A stretch of DNA of 43,696 nt from Asterionellopsis glacialis (lineage: Eukaryota > Bacillariophyta > Plagiogrammaphyceae > Rhaphoneidales > Asterionellopsidaceae), in assembly GCA_014885115.2 (NCBI GenBank), contig WKLE02000993.1, positions 1 through 43,696 on the forward strand, in the 5' to 3' direction. Under the pieces are notes generated by a model, which was given only the letters and a program-made list of their open reading frames with translations, made no database searches and was not told the DNA's origin. How positions within the stretch are numbered: the first letter of the stretch is position 1; each line of letters begins with the position of its first letter. Shown in pieces: positions 27,401-37,971 of this stretch. The translations under genes and the position numbers were made by a program.

Positions 27401-29063
27401 ACTTGTATTTTACTTCCTATTCTTTGTCTGTTTTATTTTGAAGTTGTATTCCAACTTTTAAAAAGAAGCTGTTCAAAAATTCACAATCGATATCTACAAA
27501 AATTATATGCTGCGAGTCAAAACAACTTTGAACTCTTTCCTTTCCCAGAAAACCTAAGGTGACACTGCACTCTATCTAGTCTAACTCAAGGAATGAAGGA
27601 GAACGTGTTATCTTCTTTCAGTTGAGTTGATCAGACGGGATGATACACCCACCTCTGCCTTATGTATCAACGCTCGCAATCAAGGCCACTATCTAGTACG
27701 GATATGACAGATGACAAATGATAGGTCCACTGGCTTCAGCGCATCCTTACCTGGTAGGACCTATTTCCTACAGGTACGAGTACACCGGTACAAACAGACG
27801 CAGTATGTCAAGATTTCGAGATTCGTTGTGATTGTGCGCATTGTCTTCATCGCTTCTCGCCAATACACTCCCCATCATCTGGACTGACTCTAGACTAGAT
27901 TACTAATCTAATCTTGACATAAAATTAGTTAAACGTGAAACTAGGACTTCTAAGTAAAGAACGTGAGTAGGACTTTTGGACCTATGAGCGCTCCCTAGCA
28001 ATTTTTAATGTGGTAAGATTCCATTGTGACGGCAAACGTCTTATTTTCTCGTTTACCATTTACACAAATTACGTAGGATAAAGTCCTTATTCTCAAGGAT
28101 AGAATCCTATTTTTCACCCTTTCTTGATTATGTGTGATGATAATGTGTACCTCGTAATTGGCGGGCGAACGGGACAAGCTACAAGAGGACTCAACTGGAT
28201 TTAGTACTATTTGGTAACGTATGCATATCAACTCTATATTCTATGTAGGTACAAGTGACCTTTTGAGAGATTGTAGTTTTGGGGGGGAAAGGATAGATTT
28301 GTAATACAGCTTTGTGATTGGCTCATCTTTCTCCAACATTTTATTGCACTTCTCATATTATTGGAATAGGTGCATATATACATTACCACGTACCTCGTAC
28401 ATTATAATAATATTATAGTGCACCACATATGAGTAAAATCAGTACCAGGTAATAATAATGACATGTTCTGTTAACAGTATGACATTTGTTCTTAGGTACT
28501 GAAAGAAGAAATGCCTTTTCTGATAACCTACCTGTACCTGGTACAGTAGGACCTAAGAGGGTTTAACTGGGTACAGTACCTGGTATGGTACAGTACACAG
28601 GTACAGGTAGTCATACATAGACCTAGTCAAGTACCAGGTAGTCCCGCTCGACATATAACCATCCGTGGCGGGAAGTTCATCATCTCTGATGGGTCGTTTC
28701 ACTATCGTTTCCCATTTTTCATATAATAGTCTACCTTGGCACCTGCACCCAGAGGCACAAACCTTGCAGGTCATACCGTACCAGGGTGCCTGTACCTGTA
28801 CAAGAGATAGCTCCTACATTGTGGCCGGTACTGTAGGTACAACCGTGACTCTCTTGGAGGGAGTTCTGTTGACTCTTTCTACACTAGTTTAACTAGTCTT
28901 TACAAGTACGAGTACGTGATACCTGGGTATTCTGGTATTTTCGCTGAAAAAAGAATACGGACGGTACAACCTTCTTGTAAAACCATAAAAAAGATACCAT
29001 AGCACGCACGTTATATCTGGTCTATCTTCTCCCTTTTCTCATTTTCTATCCTCAGCTGTGACC
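27401..29063. promoter_or_regulatory. Intergenic region rich in GTACC-type palindromes
   Basis: About 1.66 kb lie between divergent ELOF1 and the ASC-channel gene, with no supportable gene. The stretch 28430-28800 is dense in the palindrome: one exact copy at 28534-28544 and near-copies at about 28442, 28576, 28631 and 28770. It also has a G run near 28280. Both promoters should lie at its ends. Confidence 0.5.
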
Positions 29064-31374
29064 ATGTCAGTGTCTCACAAAAGAACAGATACTCTTGATA
29101 CAGAAAATATTGATATAGTTGGTCTGGATGTCTCTGGTGATGACAACAGCAAAGTTGATCAAGTAATGTATCATCCTGAGGGTAACTTGAGTGGTGAAAC
29201 AATTGAAGAAACCACCCATGAAGAACAATATTTGTATGAACAGGAAAAGCTTGGTAGCGCAGTTGGAGAGATGAAAACGACAACAACTGACGAGGCAGAC
29301 AATGGTGAATCAGAACCGGATGAACGATTCTCCTTCTGGAGTGGTAGTATGATTGATAGCATTCAAAGTCATAATGGAGTCGTGTCAAAATTTAGCGAAG
29401 AACATATGGGGCCGCATGCCCTTTATGGAAGCTTTGCCTACTCCAATGGGTGGTTTCGAACACTTTCCTACTTTTTGATATGGGTTGCACTTGGGTGGTT
29501 CTTTTTTTTCTTGTCTATCCCTCTCATTCGGGATTATCAGGCTAGGGAGGTAGTGACCACCATTGATGCGAGAGGTCTCGTTGAAGATGGGTTGCCACTA
29601 CCGATCATTACTGTTTGTCCACATGGTCGTGGTATCCGATGTGACTGTACACTGTGGCGAAGACTATATTGCCGTTACCAAAAGTTGGCTTTCGACACGG
29701 ATGATGATATCTATGAACGTTGGACTGATCGTTTTGCTGAGTATGCTTGCTTTCATGAATTCAAAGATAGATTTGAGAAGAAAAGAAGTCTCGAACAGCT
29801 CGGTACCTTTGATGAAGTAGACACAAATCCAGACAAGAACAAAACTTCTCGTCCGGATGCAGCTCGTCCGGATGATGATGCGTTGGACTTGATCCCCACG
29901 CTCCCAATATGGGATGATCCAAAATGTGAAGATTTTGATGGTGGCGATGATACTTCCATTTTAGATGTGTGTGACGCTCCCAAGAATATTCTAGAGGAAA
30001 ATCCAAGTCTGATGTCATTTACTGGTGAAGAACTCTTCAAAACAATTGTCGCACGAGAAAGTGAAAAGGATGGACCGCATATTACACATGAAGAATTAAT
30101 TTTGTACGCGTCTTTAAACATCTCTGATCGTGTATCATTTACTGAAGAAAAATCATCGTTCACCCGGTACGCCAAAAGAATTCCTAATGCCTGGATCAAA
30201 AAGTCTTACATCGAATGGAGTCGACTGCAATTGTGTACTCAAGTTCGTCCACCTCCGGAATTCGCTCGGCAACGTCTCCCTGGTGTATACAATGGAATTG
30301 CTGTCTTAATTACTGGCATCAATGAATCAGACTACCCACTCTACGATATTTCGAATGCTGCACCAGCTGTAGATGTTCACATTAATGTCATACCAGATGA
30401 ACTGTACAATCGCACTACACTTCCTATCGAATCGCATGCATTTACTACCGTACAAGCCGGGTCTATTACAAGCATTGCCTATTTGCGAGAGCTTTGGACT
30501 AGATCAAAAGGATGGGGTGAACGTGCATCACGTACGTGTGCTGATACTCATGTTCCTCGGACACTTTGCGTAAATTATGCCCTGCTCACACGTGTTGGCG
30601 AAATGTGCAATTGTACATTACCACATCGAGAGTACGGTGACATGTTTGATGTAGAATTCCCACCTGTGCTAGGGTGTTCTGCAACAGCTGATACTATCCA
30701 AGCAACGTGCGTTACAAATCAACTACCGTTGTTGTATGATGCCAAAACTATTTCGTTGGTACGTTTTTATACTAGATTTTATTTATCATTGTTATGTCTT
30801 TCTGATGCAAGTTCAGAATTTGTCTGGGGTACTAACCCCTGTTGCTGTTGTCTTTCCCTTAAACGAATAGGATGAATGTCCAGTCCCATGTGAAAGCTCC
30901 GATCATAAAATAACTTCGAGAACGACAACTAAGATAACGGAACCGCAAATGTCATATTTTAAATCAATTCTCGAAACTGTTGGAAAGAGTGTCGATGATG
31001 TTGATGTAGAAAGTACTGCATACGTGAGGGTTGGATTGGAGAGTTTGGGTAAGAAAATCATGTTGATTTGTCTATATTGATCTAGAGTTTCATTCTTATA
31101 CCATATATCTTACACTTCTTGCTAACTTTTGTATTGTAATGGTTTAATGATGCGAACAGTTACCATCGTCAATTCAGAACAGCCAAAGACGACTTTTGGT
31201 GCGCTGATGGGCCAAATAGGTGGAAATGCAGGATTGTGGTGTGGACTCTCATTTACAATGCTATTGGAAGTGTTAGAATTCATCGTAGTAGCTGTTTTGT
31301 ATGGTAGAGGATTTTATCGTCCTAGACGTCACTCTCTTCGTTGGTGGTTGACTCGAAAACTGAAGCAAAATTGA
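29064..31374 (+). CDS. DEG/ENaC/ASC-type ion channel subunit
   Basis: Exons at 29064-30758, 30871-31048 and 31160-31374 join to 695 residues. An acidic N-terminal tail of about 120 residues precedes TM1 (LSYFLIWVALGWFFFFLSIP, about 133-152). A large Cys-rich extracellular domain follows, with clusters such as GIRCDCTLW, RTCADTHVPRTLC, GEMCNCTLPHREYGD and DECPVPCESS. The ending is the family signature: GALMGQIGGNAGLWCGLSF leading into TM2 (about 649-673), where GLS (653-655) fits the GxS selectivity filter, and LLEVLEF matches the '.s.lEl.e' helix. The C-terminus is basic. ASC channels form trimers gating Na+ at the cell surface. The gating stimulus is unknown. The usual His-Gly before TM1 is not obvious. 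The GTG three codons upstream is ignored in favour of ATG at 29064. The cysteine and 'IGG..GL..G.S' patterns make the family call firm. Confidence 0.88.
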
Positions 31375-31449
31375 GAAAAATTGAGATATGGTTGTTTGTG
31401 AAAGTAGTTCCTCATGTATATTTTATTATCCAAGAGTGGAGGCGATGCG

Positions 31450-31968
31450 TCAGTCTTGAATTAATTTGGTTGGACAGCAAGTGAGAGGAGAAAGTCGTGG
31501 CGTGAGAGCCTCCTTAGTGATGGTGTCCTCTAACTGGAGTTTGGGTCTCGTCCAACAAGGGTCAAGGCTGGAGCGTAATTGATGGCCCAATGACAATAAC
31601 CACTCTAAAAGTTTATAGTTTGCAGTGAAAGCCTGAAATGTACAATTGGACTACAATTGGTTTAGAGATTTCATTTTTCCTTTTTTCTGTCTCTCTGTCT
31701 CTTTCTCTTAATTGTATTTCTTCACTGATTTACCTCTGCACTACTCCATATTTTCTTCTTCATCTGACAATTCTGATTCTGTTGAAACAAGGTAGATATG
31801 TGAAACAAGCATGGACCACATCTGTGGAAAGCATCTATGAACAATATAGGTACCGCAATTAAGAGAGAATTGGGTTATTTTACAGGGCTAGAGTAATCTT
31901 TTTACCTTTTCATTTTCAAAAAGAAAAATTTGTAAAGCCGTAAGCATGGGTTGAACAAGACATTCCAT
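31450..31968 (-). CDS. Possible small three-exon gene, unknown product
   Basis: Three open segments fit a spliced gene with all introns in phase 0: 31968-31906, 31778-31734 and 31632-31450. The total is 96 residues, beginning MECLVQPMLTALQIFLFENE. Donors are GTAAAA and GTAAAT. Acceptors are TTTCAACAG and ATTTCAG, with a CTAAA branch-like site before the second. The last exon (31632-31450) is GC-richer than its surroundings and encodes AFTANYKLLEWLLSLGHQLR and a TRPKLQLED segment. Weak points are that the start lies only 11 bp after the stop of the next minus-strand gene, the middle exon is 45 nt, and no family is recognised. The alternative is that this is simply the 3' flank of both neighbours. 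Confidence 0.3.
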
Positions 31969-31979
31969 GATAGTTTTGT

Positions 31980-32768
31980 TTATAATATTTCAGCTTCTGG
32001 ATCTTGTGAACTTAGGTAGCTTGGATTTTTATCTTTATCCTTAGGTTGCAAGTTGACCATGGTTGTATCTGCATCACCTGAAATGGGTAATTCTAATTCA
32101 GGATCTATAGTCGAAACTTTTGTGTTTTCTTCATGCATATCAACAATTTCAGGATCCTCGTCGTCGTCGTCGTCGTCACTAACAGTTGGTGTTGGATATC
32201 TACAACAAATAGCAATACCACTTACAAACCAAAATAAAGCTGCTAATATATCTGACTTACTTCCATAAAATAACTCACATTTGTTATCGTTTGTTGTACA
32301 TGTTTCCGTTTGAAACCACAAAAATGCCAATGCTTGGAAGATGCTTGCCATTAATACTTCAACTCCTGCAAGTCTCCATGTACCTGGTGAGAACACAAAA
32401 CAGGACGAAAACCATAAAAAGAGTGCACCGCCACCACCCAAAACTAATGCCAAAAAGGCAAAACCCTTGGAAACTTTCCAATACATGTCTACATTGATAA
32501 CATCTTCGTTGTAATCCGAACATTCACCTTCATAACTTACAACCCAACCCTTGGAATCAGGGTCAAATGCTGGAGCCCTGTACGCACTAAAGCCCATTTC
32601 AATGAAAGGTACGCCTTTGATAGTTGTAATTTCATCCACTATAGGTCCGGTCACTTGAACATAATCACACCCATCTTGACTCAAGGATGCAAACCAAGCC
32701 AATGTGGATAATACCGCAGGAAATAGTGTATAACCACCATGTGGCAATAGACGACAACCACGACACAT
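31980..32768 (-). CDS. Four-TM membrane protein of unknown function
   Basis: A single-exon protein of 262 residues. An N-terminal hydrophobic segment (about 12-29) is followed by an extracellular-type loop with two Cys contexts (DGCDYVQV and YEGECSDYNED). Then come three more hydrophobic segments (around 104-126, 132-150 and 173-189), the last two separated by a short loop with TETCTTNDNKCELFYGS. The C-terminal tail is acidic (Asp run at about 198-206) and hydrophilic. The four-helix layout with disulfide-prone loops recalls claudin/tetraspanin-like topologies, but none of their signature motifs is present, so I assign no family. It is divergent from the mevalonate diphosphate decarboxylase gene. 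Confidence 0.7.
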   Translation of the reverse strand: MCRGCRLLPHGGYTLFPAVLSTLAWFASLSQDGCDYVQVTGPIVDEITTIKGVPFIEMGFSAYRAPAFDPDSKGWVVSYEGECSDYNEDVINVDMYWKVSKGFAFLALVLGGGGALFLWFSSCFVFSPGTWRLAGVEVLMASIFQALAFLWFQTETCTTNDNKCELFYGSKSDILAALFWFVSGIAICCRYPTPTVSDDDDDDEDPEIVDMHEENTKVSTIDPELELPISGDADTTMVNLQPKDKDKNPSYLSSQDPEAEIL

Positions 32769-33776
32769 TCTTTTCTACGTGTAGATGTGCGAAATTGAAA
32801 AAATAGACAAGTTACAGTACTGCAATAGAATCTCAGGTTGATTTGAGTTTTGAGATAGCGGTGATTTTCATGTAATTTTTCCCCTAAAAAAATGCGAGAA
32901 CAGAAGAAGCGTTCCTTTTTTATCTCCTAATCTCGGCTCTTACTCTGTCCTTTTTGAAATGTTGTAGTTTCTCCTCGATGGGTTACCAAAAGCAAAAGTC
33001 TTCTGAGAGGAACGATAAAGCAATGCGGAGACACCGACCGTGTCAAGAATCGAAATGGAGCACCGAAGCAAAGCGCAGTGGTTCACAGTCGATCCCGCAT
33101 AGCCAACTGAGAACAACTGGGTTTTTTTTTTGCTTTTTTCTTATACCTGAGTACCTGTACGTTCGTGTACCGGAACCTTTTTCTAGTGCAATTTTTCCAT
33201 GCCAGACAAAGCATCCGGCTCTCTTCTCACCAAAAAATTCCTTCACAGTCTGTGCCCAACGTACCAGTACGTAAGACTTCTAAAAGTATATACTGTGACT
33301 ATGTAGGATCAAACATAACGAGCATTCCTATACTACCTATGGTTCGTAGGACTCTCTCTCCCTACCAGGTACGTACCTTCACTCTATCTTGTAACAGGTA
33401 GCTATCTGGGTCCTAAGTTAAAGCAATGTCGTATATATACCGTATATAATGTCATTATTACTACATATCAAATAGAAAGGACTTTAAAATAGTCCTACCG
33501 GATAGATAAAAATCATAATTATATATTATTATGATCAGTTTTATCAACCGAATCTCATTCCAGAGCAATGCTGGGACCAAAAAGCAGGAAATCTAGGCAC
33601 AAAAATACCAATCCTACGCTCAAAACATTTCTACAGTCAGCATCATCGTCATTCCCTCCACTTACTGAACTCTAGTAAGTAGCGGTAGAACTCGTCGAGC
33701 AACAATCAGATAGTTGCCTGTTTCGATAAGAAAGACAAGCCGAATTGTACGGCTAATTTTCAAAGCAAGTTGAGTC
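32769..33776. promoter_or_regulatory. Divergent promoter region
   Basis: About 1 kb lies between the divergent four-TM protein and MVD genes. No supportable gene is seen. It contains near-copies of the palindrome (for example CTACCAGGTACGTACC at 33362) and a TATA-rich stretch (near 33430-33450 and 33510-33530). Confidence 0.45.
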
Positions 33777-35021
33777 ATGAGTGAAGATAGTCCCATTTAC
33801 TTGGAGACCGTTTCGGCTCCAACAAATATTGCGTGTATCAAGTATTGGGGGAAAGCGGATGTTAAGCTTAATACTCCTATCAATTCATCAGTCAGTGTGA
33901 CGTTGAATCAGGACGACCTCAGAGCAGTCACAACTGCAGCCGCGTCTCTTAAATTTACAGAAGATCGATTGTGGCTAAATGGTGCTGAGGAACTGGGTGC
34001 ATCAACCAGTAAACGTTTCCGTTCGTGTGTCGATGGTGTACGCGCTCTTGCGACGGACAAAGTTGATGAGGAAGGCAACGTCATTGTCAAAAAAGAAGAT
34101 TGGGCAAAAATGAAGATCCATATCTCAAGTTACAACACTTTCCCCACTGCTGCAGGATTGGCAAGTAGTGCTGCAGGATATGCTGCACTTGTAGCAGCCT
34201 TGGCTCAGTTGTTCGGTGCCAAGGAGGAGTACCCTGGTCAACTTACAACTATTGCTCGTCAGGGAAGTGGATCTGCATGCCGTTCTTTGTATGGTGGGTT
34301 TGTTGCATGGCGCAAGGGAGGAGACAAACCGGATTGGTCGGACAGCCTTGCTGAACAGGTTGCAGATGAGAAGCATTGGCCTGAGTTACGTGCTGTGATT
34401 TTAGTCGTTTCAGATGCCAAGAAGGATACATCCTCTACAACCGGTATGAGTACCAGTGTAGCCACCTCTAAACTTTTGGCATACCGGGCCGCAACTGTTG
34501 TCGATGAACGTATGGAAATCATTGAGAAGGCATTTCTCGAAAAGGACTTTGAAACCTTTGGGCAGGTTACAATGGCAGATTCTAATCAGTTCCATGCTAC
34601 ATGCCTTGACACGTACCCTCCTATTTTCTATATGAATGATATTTCCAAAAGTGTCATTCGAATTGTACATGCCTACAATGCATGGGCAGGAGAAATCCGT
34701 GCGGCCTACACATTTGATGCTGGTCCAAATGCAGTCCTTTACACTCTTGAAAAGTACGTCGTTGAGGTAGGAGCTCTCATGTTGCACTACTATCCTGCTA
34801 CAAGTGATAATTATATCAACAACCCCGACTTTTTGAAAAAGATTACAGACTTTAAGTTGAGTGAAGGTCTTCTCGCAGCCACAGATAAGACTGGACGAAC
34901 TCCCAGTGCAGGTGATGTCAAAATGATGTATTACACTACAAGTGGACCTGGACCACAGAAATTAGGTATGGAAGAGGCCAACTTGGACCCAAAGACTGGA
35001 ATGAACACTCGCAAACCATAA
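33777..35021 (+). CDS. MVD: Diphosphomevalonate decarboxylase
   Basis: A single-exon protein of 414 residues, close to the usual length of about 400. It converts mevalonate 5-diphosphate to isopentenyl diphosphate with ATP, the last step of the mevalonate pathway. Landmarks are: SAPTNIACIKYWGK (13-26, start of the GHMP-kinase fold, with the Lys and Tyr-Trp of the family); PINSSVSVTLNQD (about 34-46); the ATP-binding loop PTAAGLASSAAGYAAL (about 122-138); GSGSACRSLYGGFVAW (about 162-178, with the conserved Arg); VSDAKKDTSSTTGM; MADSNQFHATCLDTYPPIFY; and AYTFDAGPNAVLYTLE near residue 320, including the catalytic Asp region. No N-terminal signal is seen, so a cytosolic place is likely, in line with the mevalonate route of diatoms. 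The start is the first ATG. The unit runs toward a decayed minus-strand locus. Confidence 0.97.
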   Translation: MSEDSPIYLETVSAPTNIACIKYWGKADVKLNTPINSSVSVTLNQDDLRAVTTAAASLKFTEDRLWLNGAEELGASTSKRFRSCVDGVRALATDKVDEEGNVIVKKEDWAKMKIHISSYNTFPTAAGLASSAAGYAALVAALAQLFGAKEEYPGQLTTIARQGSGSACRSLYGGFVAWRKGGDKPDWSDSLAEQVADEKHWPELRAVILVVSDAKKDTSSTTGMSTSVATSKLLAYRAATVVDERMEIIEKAFLEKDFETFGQVTMADSNQFHATCLDTYPPIFYMNDISKSVIRIVHAYNAWAGEIRAAYTFDAGPNAVLYTLEKYVVEVGALMLHYYPATSDNYINNPDFLKKITDFKLSEGLLAATDKTGRTPSAGDVKMMYYTTSGPGPQKLGMEEANLDPKTGMNTRKP

Positions 35022-35077
35022 TAATATAAATTTGTGACAAAATTCCTAAGGTAATATTTGTGAGCATTGATAAGCTA

Positions 35078-35716
35078 ATAAAAAGTGGTGGTTTTACTAT
35101 TTTGTTTCAATAATTGCCAATTGTTTGATGCCTGGCATGGCATCCAATCCCGTTTGTTTTGTGCTATTTGCTGTATGGTACCTCTAGATGTCAAGATGTG
35201 TGGCGTCTGTTCATTATCATCCTCAAGAATTTTCGTTTCAAACTGGATACCAATTGACGGCGCCAATGGCGTTGTTCCGAAGAATTAGGGACAGGGCCAT
35301 GAGGAAGTGTAACTATGTTTTGCCGAAACGATTGCTTCTCCGGCATTGTATTGACTTCCGAGAGAAAAAGAAGAATGGGGGACAGGTCAAGTTGCAATGA
35401 GAAATGCTGCCCTGCCTACTTCGTTGTTGAAATTGAATGATTTGGTCAATCCAACCATGATGAGTGGTATCAAAAGGAGTTTCGAAAACATGAATAATCC
35501 AAGTTCCCTAGAGCTAATAGCCACAAGCTCGCGATCCTGTTGCTGCATCCAAAGTGCCATCGTAAACGAGGAAATGGGAGAAACGGTGTTTGCAAACCAT
35601 TCTAGTATTTCTTCAATCCAAGCCAAACCGTCCACGAAGGTTCCTTTCGTGTCTCCTGGATCAAGGTATCGTTTGCCAACAGTAGCGGGTTTTCTGTGAT
35701 ATTCTTGTATATTCAT
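35078..35716 (-). pseudogene. Unresolved, probably broken coding region
   Basis: On the minus strand, a 109-codon frame starts at ATG 35716 (MNIQEYHRKPATVGKRYLDP, then a hydrophobic SKLLLIPLIMVGL segment). A second frame covers the region down to about 35190, and a third contains GIQFETKILEDDNEQTPHIL and closes near 35078. Passing from the second to the third needs a frameshift, and no splice site fits at that point. The plus strand of the same region is also open in pieces (for example FQTGYQLTAPMALFRRI), so the true strand is uncertain. It looks like a decayed gene next to the MVD 3' end. I recognise no family. Confidence 0.25.
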
Positions 35717-36010
35717 GAATTATAACTGCTGCTGATGCCCCCTCCTCTCCATGTGAAATGCTTCATCTAATAGGTAGATTATTGAGTTTCGTTGTTCATA
35801 ATGTATTTACAATTTTTCCCAAAAAAAAATTAGTTGGTATCATCGCGGAAGTACTATTTCTCATCCCAAAATAATACTGCATGTTAGTGCTATTTGGTTT
35901 CTATTATCTCATTATTGTGAACTGTAAATGCTGCTGTCCCCTACTCCTCTATGTGCAATATCTCATGTATTGGATTGATTGTTGACATTTATGGTTCATG
36001 AATGCTTTAC
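35715..36010. repeat. Diverged direct repeat of about 95 bp
   Basis: Copies at about 35715-35811 and 35918-36010 share, in order, TGCTGCTG, a C/T-rich CCCC..CTCCTCT, ATGTG(A/C)AAT, a pair of TAGATTATTG-like blocks, GTTCAT(A/G)A and TTTAC. The intervening 100 bp is AT-rich. Identity is modest and was judged by eye. Confidence 0.5.
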
Positions 36011-36279
36011 TACTATCAAAAATAATTTGGCATAAGTGTATTTAATACAAGCTTTATCTCAAAATCAAGTTTTGCACGTTTTAAATTTTTCACACACACT
36101 CTATAAAGAAATCAGATTTCATGTCCGATGCCCACTCCAATACTTTTTTTAAATTAGTTTCCCTCGTTCTTCGGTACGCAATTAAGCTCTCTTGTTGTTA
36201 ATTCCTAAATAATTTAACTTGTTTGGTATCTACGAAGCCTAATTCTATATGTATTTAATATAATGCATTTTGCAAAAAC

Positions 36280-37971
36280 TCAAATCTCCGCCATGCGTGA
36301 ATAGTCAATGCCGGGTAGTGGCTCATCCTCTTCAGTGATGTAACGAGTGCTGCTATCTGCAGTTGACAACAATGTTTCTTGATTGTTGTCTTGTTGTTCT
36401 TGTGGCTGTTGTTCAAACTTTGCAAGTACAGATACTGTCTCATTGAGACTGCTCACACTATAGTTACTACTATCAGAAGAACTTCCAGTACAGCATGTCG
36501 CAATATCATCCAAAGATTTTTCCGCTTCTTCTTGTTCGTCGTCATCATGGAAATCAGAATGACCATGTTTAGATGTTCCTCCACTCTGAAAAGAATTTCG
36601 TATGAATTCGTTGATTAAAATTGTGCCCAACCCACAGAATGCCATGACATGTGGATCATATTGAAATGAACTCAAGGAAGCAAGGAATAGTATCAAACAT
36701 ATCTTTGCAATTGCCAAAGACAAGAATCGAACAAGAGACATTTGCTTTGCCTGTTCAAGAAAGTATTGTGTACCTTTATGAGTCAACAAAATAAAGTCGA
36801 TACATATAAATGCAATTGTCATACTCCCACTAAAAAGATTAGCCGCAAATTGCTTCCGATCGTCATCTCCATAGTAAGAAGATGAGGATGAGTTGTCGTA
36901 TGCATCCGTATTGCCACCAAGTTCACGTTTGTCGTTATAAGATTCTTTGTCGTCTTCCTTGTACATGAACTCATACAAAAACATTTTGTAGGACACACCG
37001 ATAGCAATTAGTGCAGCTGAATAGATCGGCACCATAACAGTATATATGTAGTTGCTATATCTAGAACGACTCAAGGCATGGTTGTCAACATGTTTCGGTT
37101 CTGATCGAAAATGTAAATGTGCTAAAAAGATAACGGAGAGAATACCTGAATAGAAGGCTACAGTGTAATTGATTGATTCGTTGTCACTGTCTACAATCAA
37201 CAGACTAATAATACTCTCACCAAACATCAACATAAACCATTCCCCATATCGATGCATACAAAAGTGTACATTCATAGGGACTGATATTTCTTCTTGGCGG
37301 CATGATTGTTTTGGTACAAGAAGGACTTGTTCCAAAAAACCAACAGCAATCCATGATACCCATCCAGCAAGGCAATACCATAAAGGTGTATCAGTTGCGA
37401 CATTATTATCATTCTTAACAAAGAAGTAATAATACCCAGACATGATGGATGCCAGTAAGAAACATATTGTTGGCACAACTCTCCATTTAATATCTCTCCT
37501 TGCAGCAACTTTGGCAGCAGGATCACCTACACCATGCCAAATTACTTCAACATATTTCATGATAGTAATGAAGGACAAAAGGAATAATGATAATGTAAAT
37601 TGAAACATATCACTGTGCTCAACTGGGTGTGACATTATCTGTGGCGATCGAAGACGTGACAAGGCTGTAGCTACTGCACAAATATGAAATACTTCCACAA
37701 TACGATGAACAACATCATGTCCTGGACGTGTTGTAAATCTTGCATCGTAATACATTTTATCAAACCACATGACCATGATAGGAAAGCCAGTACCACAAAA
37801 GTAAAGTATGGCATCCATACTGTAATTGGAATTCTTAATCATCATCCCCAAATTATATGCTCCACCAACATAAAATAAATCAAAAAAGATATTACCCCAG
37901 TTACCACTTGGTAAAATATGACTATCACCCCATCTTTGTCTTTGCTTCGGTGGTAACCACCATACTACCAT
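36280..37971 (-). CDS. LtrA-like (low temperature requirement A) multi-pass membrane protein
   Basis: A single-exon protein of 563 residues from the first ATG. It begins with a polar WWLPPKQRQRWGDSH, then FFDLFYVGGAYNLG at about residues 29-42, which matches the opening 'LFFDLvyV.ai..l' block of the LtrA family. A second hallmark is HRYGEWFMLMFGESIISLLI at about 240-260, equivalent to the family's 'ERfGLfvIivLGEsi'. About ten hydrophobic helices are visible. A Ser/Asp/Lys-rich loop interrupts the second half (about 345-375), and a Ser/Gln/Glu-rich cytosolic tail of about 90 residues ends the protein. LtrA was named from a Listeria cold-growth mutant, and its biochemical role is not established, so none is assigned here. 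Many diatom genomes appear to hold related proteins, as I recall. Confidence 0.75.
   Translation of the reverse strand: MVVWWLPPKQRQRWGDSHILPSGNWGNIFFDLFYVGGAYNLGMMIKNSNYSMDAILYFCGTGFPIMVMWFDKMYYDARFTTRPGHDVVHRIVEVFHICAVATALSRLRSPQIMSHPVEHSDMFQFTLSLFLLSFITIMKYVEVIWHGVGDPAAKVAARRDIKWRVVPTICFLLASIMSGYYYFFVKNDNNVATDTPLWYCLAGWVSWIAVGFLEQVLLVPKQSCRQEEISVPMNVHFCMHRYGEWFMLMFGESIISLLIVDSDNESINYTVAFYSGILSVIFLAHLHFRSEPKHVDNHALSRSRYSNYIYTVMVPIYSAALIAIGVSYKMFLYEFMYKEDDKESYNDKRELGGNTDAYDNSSSSSYYGDDDRKQFAANLFSGSMTIAFICIDFILLTHKGTQYFLEQAKQMSLVRFLSLAIAKICLILFLASLSSFQYDPHVMAFCGLGTILINEFIRNSFQSGGTSKHGHSDFHDDDEQEEAEKSLDDIATCCTGSSSDSSNYSVSSLNETVSVLAKFEQQPQEQQDNNQETLLSTADSSTRYITEEDEPLPGIDYSRMAEI

Larger units (their letters stand above)
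35022..36279. other. Intergenic region with coding debris and a degenerate repeat
   Basis: About 1.26 kb lie between the convergent MVD and LtrA-like genes. The first 700 bp holds the unresolved coding-like debris annotated separately. The rest is AT-rich with a diverged direct repeat (35715-36010) and no gene. Confidence 0.45.

Noticed and set aside
36379..37200. Plus-strand frames opposite the LtrA-like gene
   Set aside because: They are shadows of an intact 563-residue frame and lack family features.
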